A program made the translations under genes and the position numbers. 28,363 bases of DNA from Caldiserica bacterium UBA4770 (lineage in GTDB: Bacteria; Caldisericota; Caldisericia; Caldisericales; Caldisericaceae), in NCBI GenBank assembly GCA_002403335.1, contig DHHO01000020.1, positions 39,202-67,564 on the forward strand, given 5' to 3'. How positions within the stretch are numbered: position 1 is the first letter of the stretch; the number at the start of each line of letters is the position of its first letter. The notes beneath the pieces are model-generated. The model did no database searches, was not told the origin of the DNA, and saw nothing but the letters and a program-made list of their open reading frames with translations. Positions 1-5,789 of the stretch are shown piece after piece.

Positions 1-18
1 AAGAGATTTTCTGCATAA
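1..18 (+). CDS. C-terminal tail of an upstream gene, possibly trmD (partial)
   Basis: Frame 1 reads five sense codons (KRFSA) and a TAA stop at 16-18, eleven bases before the rplS start. In many bacteria trmD (tRNA m1G37 methyltransferase) lies directly upstream of rplS, so this could be its last codons. Five residues cannot identify a protein, so the assignment rests only on gene order. Confidence 0.25.
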   Translation, partial: KRFSA

Positions 19-29
19 GGAGTTGTGAT

Positions 30-401
30 ATGGATGAAATAAGAGAAGTAGAAGAAACATATATGAAGAAGAGGGTCTCAAGTTTTAGGCCGGGTGATAC
101 TGTGAAGGTCCACCTGAGGATAAAAGAAGGAGACAAGGAAAGGATTCAGGTATTTGAAGGTACCGTTATTGCAAGAGGCGGTAAGGGTATTAATGAAAGT
201 TTTACTGTGAGAAAAGTATCTTATGGTATTGGAGTAGAAAGAGTTTTTCCGGTCCATTCCCCTCTTGTAAAGAGGATTGAAATAAAGAGAAGGGGAGACG
301 TAAGAAGGGCAAAGCTCTATTATTTAAGAGAGCGTGTTGGTAAGGGACAGGTTGTAAAAGAAAAACAAGGAGAATTAGAGCAAGATTCTCAGGCAGAATG
401 A
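30..401 (+). CDS. rplS: 50S ribosomal protein L19
   Basis: This is ribosomal protein bL19, located at the interface of the 30S and 50S subunits. The 123-residue product is near the usual 115-120 and shows the family signatures: FRPGDTVKVHLRIKEG around residues 19-34, FEGTVIARGGKGINESFTVR around 43-62, and the conserved block GVERVFPVHSPLVKRIEIKR followed by RRAKLYYLRER. The ATG at 30 is preceded by AAGGAG at 17-22. The C-terminus is slightly long and acidic (about residues 108-123), and its last codons overlap the next gene through ATGA at 398-401, so translation of lepB is probably coupled to it. The order rplS-lepB-rnhB-yraN is a common bacterial arrangement and supports the call. Confidence 0.97.
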   Translation: MDEIREVEETYMKKRVSSFRPGDTVKVHLRIKEGDKERIQVFEGTVIARGGKGINESFTVRKVSYGIGVERVFPVHSPLVKRIEIKRRGDVRRAKLYYLRERVGKGQVVKEKQGELEQDSQAE

Positions 402-913
402 GTGAGCTAAAAAGCTGGATTCTCATCATCATTGTCGCATTTGCTCTCTCTTTTCTTATAAGAGCATATGTGGTTCAACCCTACAGGGTTGAGATGACTT
501 CAATGCTTGACACCCTCTATCCAGATGATCTTGTTATAGTGGACAAAATCTCCTATAGATTCAGAATTCCGAAAAGAGGAGAGGTGGTTGTTTTTGTCCC
601 TCCAGATGACATAACAAGTAAATATATAAAAAGGGTTATAGGGCTTCCTGGTGAGACGATATCAATAAGGAATGGAAAGGTTTATATAAACGGTGGACTG
701 CTTAATGAGCCTTATGTAAACTCTCCAACATTTCCTGACCTTTCTGAGGTTAACGTACCCGAAGGCTGCATCTTTGTGATGGGGGATAATAGAAGCGTAA
801 GCTATGATTCCAGAAGATTCGGTCCTATAAAAGTTGATAGTATTGTAGGAAGAGCACTTTTTGTGTACTGGCCATTCACTCATCTCGAAAACCTGTGTGC
901 CTATAGTGAATAA
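398..913 (+). CDS. lepB: Signal peptidase I
   Basis: Type I signal peptidase, the membrane serine protease that removes signal peptides from exported proteins. One N-terminal membrane segment (about residues 7-21) anchors a periplasm- or exterior-facing catalytic domain. The catalytic serine is Ser35 in VEMTSM and the general-base lysine is Lys78 in YIKRVIGLPGE, giving the Ser/Lys dyad. The box E motif MGDNRSVSYDSRRFG follows near residues 127-141. At 171 residues it is a short, Gram-positive-like or thermophile-like form with little insertion between the boxes. The start codon overlaps the rplS stop (ATGA). In the family the residue before the TSM core is usually Gly; here it is Met33, a mild deviation that leaves the dyad intact. 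Confidence 0.96.
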   Translation: MSELKSWILIIIVAFALSFLIRAYVVQPYRVEMTSMLDTLYPDDLVIVDKISYRFRIPKRGEVVVFVPPDDITSKYIKRVIGLPGETISIRNGKVYINGGLLNEPYVNSPTFPDLSEVNVPEGCIFVMGDNRSVSYDSRRFGPIKVDSIVGRALFVYWPFTHLENLCAYSE

Positions 914-1517
914 AGTCCATAGTCTGGTTATCGGGGTTGATGAGGCAGGTAGAGGACCACTTGCAGGGCCTGTTTTATCAGCGGCTGTTGCCATTGAAGA
1001 AGTAATAGACGGGGTGCGCGATTCCAAACGCATCTCTGCAGGGAAAAGAGAGACATTGTTTAATTTAATTGTCGAAAAGGCGATTGCATTTGGAATTGGT
1101 ATTGCATCCTGGGAAGAGATAGATAAGTGGAATATCTTAAATGCTACGCTTCTCTCGATGAAGCGCGCCCTGGCGTCTTTTGAAATGGATTATAGAATGA
1201 AGTTTCGTGCTTTCCCTTCAGGCGCTATAGTTTTGGTAGATGGGAATAGGAAGATCCCTGATATCGAGTTTACTCAGAAGACAATAGTGAAGGGAGACGC
1301 CCTCGTTTATGAGATAAGTGCTGCATCAATAATTGCAAAGGTAACAAGAGATAGGATTATGATTGCTCTTTCAAGAAAATATCCTCAATATGCCTTTGAA
1401 AGACACAAAGGATACCCAACTCATTTGCATAAAATACTTTTGGGAGAATTTGGGGCATGTGAGGTTCATAGAAAAACCTTTTTAAGGGGGGTCTATGAAG
1501 AAAAAAGACTTTGGTAG
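906..1517 (+). CDS. rnhB: Ribonuclease HII
   Basis: Ribonuclease HII cleaves the RNA strand of RNA-DNA hybrids and single ribonucleotides embedded in DNA. The first catalytic Asp-Glu pair is in GVDEAGRGPLAGPV, just after the start. Later acidic residues lie in IVLVDGNRKIPD and in the segment SIIAKVTRDRIM, and the typical YPQYAFERHKGYPTHLH motif is present. The reading frame is open upstream to a TTG at 861, inside lepB. I chose the GTG at 906 because it places the DEAGRG motif about 12 residues from the N-terminus, as in relatives; GTG at 897 is equally possible, and no clear Shine-Dalgarno sequence settles it. It overlaps the end of lepB by a few bases, and its own 3' end overlaps yraN by 23 bases. 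Confidence 0.94.
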   Translation: MNKVHSLVIGVDEAGRGPLAGPVLSAAVAIEEVIDGVRDSKRISAGKRETLFNLIVEKAIAFGIGIASWEEIDKWNILNATLLSMKRALASFEMDYRMKFRAFPSGAIVLVDGNRKIPDIEFTQKTIVKGDALVYEISAASIIAKVTRDRIMIALSRKYPQYAFERHKGYPTHLHKILLGEFGACEVHRKTFLRGVYEEKRLW

Positions 1518-1836
1518 ATTCGGGGAAGAAAAAGCAATAAGTTTTCTTAAAAGAAAAGGCATTAAGGTGACTGGTAGGAACATAAGGACTCCGTTTGGGG
1601 AGATTGATATTGTGGGGGAATCAAAGGGAAAACTTTATTTTATTGAAGTAAAGACAAGAAGTAATACATTGCTGGGCATACCTCTTGAGGCAATCAATGC
1701 CTCTAAAAAAGAGCATATGGTAAGTTCTGCAATGTATTATATGAAGGGTAGGGAAATTGATTTTGAGATTGGAGTCGTTTCCATTATTTTTAATGGGGGA
1801 GAGTGTAATATTGAGTATACACCGGAAATTTTTTAA
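1495..1836 (+). CDS. yraN: UPF0102 family protein YraN (nuclease-fold)
   Basis: The 113-residue product matches the UPF0102/YraN family, a PD-(D/E)XK-like fold often found beside rnhB. Visible signatures are GRFGEEKAISFLKRKG near the N-terminus, NIRTPFGEIDIVG with the catalytic-type Glu-Ile-Asp, and LYFIEVKTRSN with the E-V-K motif. The length is typical (about 115-120). The biochemical role is not settled in the family; nuclease activity is inferred from the fold. The ATG at 1495 lies inside the rnhB end and is preceded by AAGGGGGG at 1485-1492, a plausible ribosome binding site. It is the last gene of the rplS operon and converges on the tRNA-Gln gene, whose 3' CCA lies one base past this stop codon. 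Confidence 0.92.
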   Translation: MKKKDFGRFGEEKAISFLKRKGIKVTGRNIRTPFGEIDIVGESKGKLYFIEVKTRSNTLLGIPLEAINASKKEHMVSSAMYYMKGREIDFEIGVVSIIFNGGECNIEYTPEIF

Positions 1837-1837
1837 G

Positions 1838-1912
1838 TGGCTGGGGTGGAAGGATTCGAACCTTCGAATGACGGATCCAAAGTCCGTTGCCTTACCACTT
1901 GGCTACACCCCA
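1838..1912 (-). tRNA. tRNA-Gln (anticodon TTG)
   Basis: Read on the minus strand this 75-base gene folds as a cloverleaf. The acceptor arm is TGGGGTG paired with CACCCCA, followed by discriminator G and an encoded CCA. The anticodon stem is ACGGA/TCCGT with loop CTTTGGA, giving anticodon TTG (Gln). The T arm is GAAGG-TTCGAAT-CCTTC. It lies between yraN and rnj on the opposite strand and has its own promoter at 1922-1949. Confidence 0.96.
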
Positions 1913-1926
1913 GTGCATATTATTTT
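1899..1926 (+). promoter_or_regulatory. Possible rnj promoter overlapping the tRNA-Gln promoter
   Basis: On the plus strand TTGGCT (1899-1904), a 16-base spacer and TATTTT (1921-1926) each match four of six consensus bases. The -10 boxes of this promoter and of the minus-strand tRNA-Gln promoter lie almost on top of each other, so the two would compete or form a symmetric bidirectional promoter. The match is weak; rnj could also be read through from the yraN operon. Confidence 0.3.
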
Positions 1927-1949
1927 ATCTATTTAAGGAGCAATGTCAA
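1922..1949 (-). promoter_or_regulatory. Promoter of tRNA-Gln
   Basis: On the minus strand a perfect -35 box TTGACA (1944-1949) is separated by 16 bases from TAAAAT (1922-1927), a 5/6 match to the -10 box. The predicted transcription start falls a few bases before the first base of tRNA-Gln. The -35 box overlaps the rnj start codon, so this promoter lies across the translation initiation region of the divergent gene. Confidence 0.7.
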
Positions 1950-3625
1950 TAGTGAGAAAAGAATTTAAAATTATACCTCTTGGGGGGATTGAAGAGATTG
2001 GGAAGAACTGTACGGTGCTTGAGTTTGATAACGATCTACTTATACTGGACGCTGGATTTAAATTTCCATCTGCTGATATGCCAGGGGTCGACTTTATAAT
2101 TCCTGACTTTTCATACGTTACAAAAAGAAAGAAAAATATAAAAGGGATTGTTTTAACACACGGTCATTTAGACCATATTGGAGGTGTAAGTTTTCTCCTG
2201 GAGGAGGTTACCCCTCCTTTTATTATAGGGTCTGATTTAACGCTAGGGCTTGTAAAAGAGATGTTGAGCCGTAAAGCGAGGGATCGTATACAGTTTCGTG
2301 TGGTTAAGAGTGGTGATATACTTAATCTTGGTAGCTTTATTGTGGAGTTTGTTCATATGACACACAGTATCCCGGGAAGTTTTGGGGTGGGGGTGACTAC
2401 TCCTGAGGGTACCATTTTCCATACAGGAGACTTTAAGATAGACCCTACACCGGTTGACGGAGTGAAGATAGATCTCTCGACACTCGAGAGATTGAAAAAT
2501 AGGGGGGTTACAGTCCTTCTTTCTGATAGTACTAATGCAGATGAAGAGGGTTTTACTGGTTCGGAGAGTGTCGTTGGGGAAGCGCTTTTCCAGATCTTCA
2601 GGAACGCTCCCGGGCGTGTGATAGCAGCGACTTTTTCCACAAATATTCATAGGATTCAACAGTTTGTAGATACTTCTGAAAAACTTGGGAGGCGTGTCGT
2701 TTTCGATGGGAGAAGCCTGCTTGAGAGTGTAAAGATTGCAAAAAAGCTTGGGTATTTGAGGATTCCTGAGGGTATTACCTCAGACCTTGCTTCGGTTTCA
2801 ACGATTCCGAAAAAGCAGCTAGCACTAATAACAACCGGGACACAGGGAGAGCCGATGTCCGGACTCGTGCGCATATCAAATGGTAGGCATAACGGTCTTA
2901 ATATCACAAAGGGCGATACTGTTATTGTTTCAGCCGATCCTATTCCTGGAAATGAGAGAGTTATTTCAGATACTGTTAATAAACTCTTTAAACTTGGCGC
3001 TTTTGTTTATTATAGAAAGGAAGATGGTATTCATGTATCAGGGCACTGTTCCCAGGAAGATATAAGATTTATAATTGATTTTGTGCGTCCAAAGTACTTT
3101 ATTCCTATTCATGGAGAATACAAGCATCTTGTCTATTCCTCTAAGATTGCGGTGGAAGAGAATATAAATCCACGTAATATCTTTATTCTTCAGAATGGAA
3201 ACGGAATCTCAATTTCCAATGGCAAAGTGAGAAGGCTTCCGAGGGTTCAGTCTGGTGACGTCCTTGTTGAGGGAAATACGAAGATTCCCGTAAAGGAGGG
3301 AGAAGACCTTAACTTCATTTCCGAGCGGAAGGAGATGGCACATAATGGGATTTTGACTGCCGTTGTTATCCTTGGAAAGAAAGGGGAACTTTTACATCCC
3401 ATTCGTATTGAAACAAAAGGGCTTCTTTTCCCCCGGGGGCTTGAGGGAGAGATTATTAAATCTGTAAGAGAAAAGATAGTTGAAACACTTCGAAAATATG
3501 CTAAAATAAAGACGCAGGAAGAGCTTGCTTACGAAATCGAAAGAGGGATAACTGCTCTCTTTAAGCGAAGTATGAGGAAAACGCCCACGATATTTGCCGT
3601 TGTTTATAAGGAAAAGAAAAGATAA
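1943..3625 (+). CDS. rnj: Ribonuclease J
   Basis: Ribonuclease J is a metallo-beta-lactamase/beta-CASP endo- and 5'-3' exoribonuclease central to mRNA decay and rRNA maturation in bacteria without a dominant RNase E. The 560 residues match the usual 550-560. The zinc motif is THGHLDHIGG (His73, His75, Asp77, His78), with later metal ligands in VHMTHSIPGS and HTGDFKIDPTP. The beta-CASP segment includes TTGTQGEPMSGLVRI and the C-terminal part has IHVSGHCSQEDIR and FIPIHGEYKHL. AAGGAG at 1935-1940 sits only two bases before the ATG at 1943; the in-frame GTG at 1952 would have normal spacing, so the true N-terminus may be three residues shorter. The stop codon directly abuts tRNA-Leu. Confidence 0.96.
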   Translation: MSIVRKEFKIIPLGGIEEIGKNCTVLEFDNDLLILDAGFKFPSADMPGVDFIIPDFSYVTKRKKNIKGIVLTHGHLDHIGGVSFLLEEVTPPFIIGSDLTLGLVKEMLSRKARDRIQFRVVKSGDILNLGSFIVEFVHMTHSIPGSFGVGVTTPEGTIFHTGDFKIDPTPVDGVKIDLSTLERLKNRGVTVLLSDSTNADEEGFTGSESVVGEALFQIFRNAPGRVIAATFSTNIHRIQQFVDTSEKLGRRVVFDGRSLLESVKIAKKLGYLRIPEGITSDLASVSTIPKKQLALITTGTQGEPMSGLVRISNGRHNGLNITKGDTVIVSADPIPGNERVISDTVNKLFKLGAFVYYRKEDGIHVSGHCSQEDIRFIIDFVRPKYFIPIHGEYKHLVYSSKIAVEENINPRNIFILQNGNGISISNGKVRRLPRVQSGDVLVEGNTKIPVKEGEDLNFISERKEMAHNGILTAVVILGKKGELLHPIRIETKGLLFPRGLEGEIIKSVREKIVETLRKYAKIKTQEELAYEIERGITALFKRSMRKTPTIFAVVYKEKKR

Positions 3626-3711
3626 GCGGGAGTGGCGGAATTGGCAGACGCGCTGGATTCAGGTTCCAGTGGGGTAACCCATTGAGGGTTCGACTCCCTC
3701 CCCCCGCACCA
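3626..3711 (+). tRNA. tRNA-Leu (anticodon CAG)
   Basis: An 86-base type II tRNA. The acceptor strand GCGGGAG pairs with CCCCCGC apart from an A6-C67 mismatch, and the gene ends in an encoded CCA. The anticodon stem CTGGA/TCCAG encloses loop TTCAGGT, anticodon CAG. A long variable arm (TGGG-GTAA-CCCA) and T arm GAGGG-TTCGACT-CCCTC follow. It starts on the base after the rnj stop codon, so the two are probably co-transcribed and separated by RNase P. From its second anticodon base (3661) onward it is repeated at 7882, marking an integration site. Confidence 0.96.
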
Positions 3712-3923
3712 GACACACTTCAGAACCTTCAAGGGACTTGTTTAAAGAAGCCTTCTTTGTATGCAACATAGAGGCATCAAGAGAGAACATCTTAAAGGTA
3801 ATTCTTTTCAATGTTTGTATAAACGTAAACATCTTTTATGTAAACTTACTATTTTTTCTTTATTAAAAAGGTAATTTGGTACAGAATATGCTTTCTGCCC
3901 GGGAAAGCCCTTAATGAACATTT
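3661..3923 (+). repeat. Left direct repeat of the tRNA-Leu island (att-like site)
   Basis: This 263-base segment starts at the second base of the tRNA-Leu anticodon, runs through the rest of the tRNA and continues about 210 bases downstream. It recurs at 7882-8145 with about five substitutions and one inserted T. By the usual logic of tRNA-targeting integrases, this copy was brought by the element and completes the functional tRNA. The non-tRNA part contains no gene I can support. Confidence 0.9.
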
Positions 3924-3988
3924 CGCATAATTTTTGATGAGACAATTCGTAGGTTTGATGATTTTTAAAGAATGATTAAAATAGAATT

Positions 3989-4255
3989 ATGAGCTCACAG
4001 AACTTGGAATCAGTGATAAAGATTTCAAAGTTGGAACAGCATAGGATAACTATATCTTTTTTATATAATCTTAATCACAGTTTCGCTACCTACCTCTTAG
4101 AAGATGGGGTGGATTTAAGACACATTCAAAAGCTCTTGGGGCATAAAAGTAGCAAAATAACTGAAATCTATACCCATGTAAGTACTAAAAATCTTGGGAA
4201 GATAACAAGTCCTTTGAACATAATCTTCAAAGAGGTGAAAAATGGTAAGAAATAA
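3989..4255 (+). pseudogene. Tyrosine recombinase (integrase) C-terminal remnant
   Basis: An 88-codon frame whose residues 23-76 match the end of the catalytic domain of Xer/phage-type tyrosine recombinases. It keeps LGHKSSKITEIYTHVS, with the box III-region His52 and the nucleophile Tyr61. The expected H-x-x-R of box II, normally within HTLRHSFATHLL, reads Y26-N-L-N29, so both the His and the essential Arg are lost. The whole N-terminal DNA-binding part and the first catalytic Arg and Lys are missing. Its position immediately inside the left repeat is where an island integrase is expected. I call it a degraded relic of the enzyme that inserted the island; an active truncated protein is unlikely. 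Confidence 0.8.
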
Positions 4256-4519
4256 AAGTTTACCAAGTGTAAGTATATCCGACATAAAGGTCGGATATAA
4301 AGCCAGTTTGTGGAGATGTATGACAAAATTGTCGTATATGAACAAGTTAGATGCAATTCGAAAACCTGCCTTTCCACTTTCGGTTACCCTTCTTGAACAG
4401 ATATATAAAGATTCAACTCAATACGGGAATAATATAGAAAAGGAGACCGTAAATTCATGATGACGTTGTTGCCTTCGTTTAACTTCATAGGAGGAAAAGA
4501 GATAATGAAATTACTACGC

Positions 4520-4557
4520 AACTTTCATCTAATGAAAGTTAAAGAAAATTTTTTCTT
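4520..4557. promoter_or_regulatory. Paired palindromes upstream of the methyltransferase, possible operator
   Basis: AACTTTCAT-cta-ATGAAAGTT (4520-4540) is a perfect inverted repeat. It is followed at once by AAGAAAA-TT-TTTTCTT (4542-4557), also perfect. They end about 25 bases before the predicted -35 box of the restriction-modification genes. Dyads of this kind are typical binding sites for regulators that time methyltransferase and nuclease expression. A transcription terminator for read-through from the left is an alternative for the first palindrome. Confidence 0.4.
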
Positions 4558-4564
4558 ATTTTGT

Positions 4565-4577
4565 GGGCGGGGGCTTT
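4565..4577 (+). repeat. Left arm of 13-bp inverted repeat flanking the restriction-modification genes
   Basis: GGGCGGGGGCTTT is the exact reverse complement of AAAGCCCCCGCCC at 6939-6951. The arms lie either side of the two AT-rich genes, and such GC-rich words stand out in this DNA. They may mark the ends of an acquired module, or form a long-range pair in single-stranded DNA. Confidence 0.65.
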
Positions 4578-4580
4578 TTA

Positions 4581-4608
4581 TGGACTTAAAAACAAAAAGA
4601 TTTATAAT
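4581..4608 (+). promoter_or_regulatory. Predicted promoter of the restriction-modification genes
   Basis: TGGACT (4581-4586, 4/6 match to the -35 box), a 16-base spacer and a perfect TATAAT (4603-4608). Transcription would start near 4615, giving a short leader before the methyltransferase start at 4632 or 4644. Confidence 0.55.
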
Positions 4609-4631
4609 AATGATAACTCTCACTTTATATT

Positions 4632-5789
4632 ATGGCGGTTAATATGAAAGACAATAATATAACTTTATTTGATTTTGATAGAGATTCTGATAAAAAAACT
4701 AATTGGAGAACAGAATCTATAATTAATAAAGATATGTTCTTAGAGGTTTTATCTAAAATCGAAGGGCTAAATGAAAATAATAAAGTGAAGTTTGAAATAC
4801 AGAAAATCATTGAAGTTATCAAAAATCCAAGAAAAGATAATTTGGGATTGTTAAATATTTCTTCTAATGGGGACACCGCGAAAGTTAATAAAGAGGTAAT
4901 TTTAGAAGATTTAAACCAAATAGCAGAAGCTCAAACAATTGAAAGAGCAAAATATTACATTACTCGGTTAAAAAAGGGTTTAACAGAAATTAAAACGAAT
5001 AAGATAAACGATTTGAATCTTAATCGATGGAAAGAATATAATGATATATTAACAGAAAGTTTATGGATTTTCGATAAAAGAGATAAATCTGGTGCTCATA
5101 ATTCTGGTTATTGGGGTAATTTTATACCACAAATCCCTAACCAATTCTTAAGGAGATATACTAAACAAGGTGAATGGGTTTTAGATGCTTTTTTAGGAAG
5201 CGGAACAACGTTAATTGAATGTAAAAGGTTAGGTAGAAATGGAATTGGTGTAGAGTTATTGCCAGAAGTGGTAGAGATAGCAAATAAAAACATATCTTCC
5301 GAAGAAAATAAATTTAATGTTAAAACCGAAGTTATTACCGCAGATAGCACAGAATTGAATTTCAAACAGGAATTAGAAAAAAGAAATATCAAATCTGTTC
5401 AATTCCTGATAATGCACCCTCCCTATTGGGATATTATAAAATTTAGTAATAACAAAAAAGATTTATCAAATGCTAAAAATGTTGAAGAATTTTTGAATTT
5501 ATTTGGCAAAGTTGTAGATAACACTTACGATATTTTAGATAAGGGAAGATATTTTGCTGTTGTAATTGGAGATAAATATTCGCAGGGCGAGTGGATTCCT
5601 TTGGCGTTTTATACTATGAATGAAGTCTTAAAGAGGGGATATATTTTAAAATCTATCATAATCAAGAACTTTGAGGAAACGAAAGGGAAAATGAATCAAA
5701 AAGAATTATGGAGATATAGGGCTTTAGTTGGCGGATTTTACATTTTCAAACATGAATATATATTTTTATTTAAGAAGGTGAAAAAATGA
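4632..5789 (+). CDS. DNA amino-methyltransferase (N4-cytosine/N6-adenine type) of a restriction-modification pair
   Basis: A 385-residue S-adenosylmethionine-dependent DNA methyltransferase. After a poorly recognisable N-terminal third (about 1-130), a motif X-like helix lies near residues 163-175. Motif I is LDAFLGSGTTLIE (Asp185 to about 197), with GVELLPE as motif II. Motif IV is HPPYW at 262-266. The order X-I-IV with the likely target-recognition region after motif IV is the gamma arrangement; the common beta enzymes have it reversed. The first catalytic position is His where DPPY (N6A) or SPPY (N4C) is usual, so the modified base cannot be assigned. The gene is AT-rich compared with its neighbours. 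No Shine-Dalgarno sequence precedes the ATG at 4632; ATG 4644 is an alternative. It overlaps the nuclease gene by ATGA. Confidence 0.88.
   Translation: MAVNMKDNNITLFDFDRDSDKKTNWRTESIINKDMFLEVLSKIEGLNENNKVKFEIQKIIEVIKNPRKDNLGLLNISSNGDTAKVNKEVILEDLNQIAEAQTIERAKYYITRLKKGLTEIKTNKINDLNLNRWKEYNDILTESLWIFDKRDKSGAHNSGYWGNFIPQIPNQFLRRYTKQGEWVLDAFLGSGTTLIECKRLGRNGIGVELLPEVVEIANKNISSEENKFNVKTEVITADSTELNFKQELEKRNIKSVQFLIMHPPYWDIIKFSNNKKDLSNAKNVEEFLNLFGKVVDNTYDILDKGRYFAVVIGDKYSQGEWIPLAFYTMNEVLKRGYILKSIIIKNFEETKGKMNQKELWRYRALVGGFYIFKHEYIFLFKKVKK

Larger units (their letters stand above)
4256..4631. other. Hairpin-rich non-coding stretch between integrase relic and methyltransferase
   Basis: No convincing gene lies here; two short open frames (4242-4460, 4457-4642) cross strong inverted repeats and resemble nothing I know. 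The stretch holds a perfect 10-bp hairpin (stem TATATCCGAC 4274-4283 with 4290-4299, loop ATAAAG), an 11-bp hairpin with two wobble pairs (4316-4326 with 4329-4339), a perfect 9-bp palindrome at 4520-4540, a 7-bp palindrome at 4542-4557, the left arm of a GC-rich inverted repeat (4565-4577), and a likely promoter (4581-4608). Confidence 0.7.

Noticed and set aside
2243..2907. Minus-strand open frames inside rnj (and similar frames inside other genes)
   Set aside because: They are antisense shadows of strongly identified genes with no motifs of their own.
3626..3711. A6-C67 mismatch in the tRNA-Leu acceptor stem as a sign of a dead tRNA
   Set aside because: Single A-C mismatches occur in the acceptor stem of functional tRNA-Leu genes, and both island repeats carry the same C, so integration did not cause it.
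4346..4352. GTTAGAT as a third attC R' box
   Set aside because: The word fits the consensus, but I could not find a matching R'' arm at a suitable distance, so it is mentioned only as a possible relic.
4242..4642. Two short open frames (72 and 61 codons) before the methyltransferase
   Set aside because: They cross strong inverted repeats and the predicted promoter and lack recognisable motifs.
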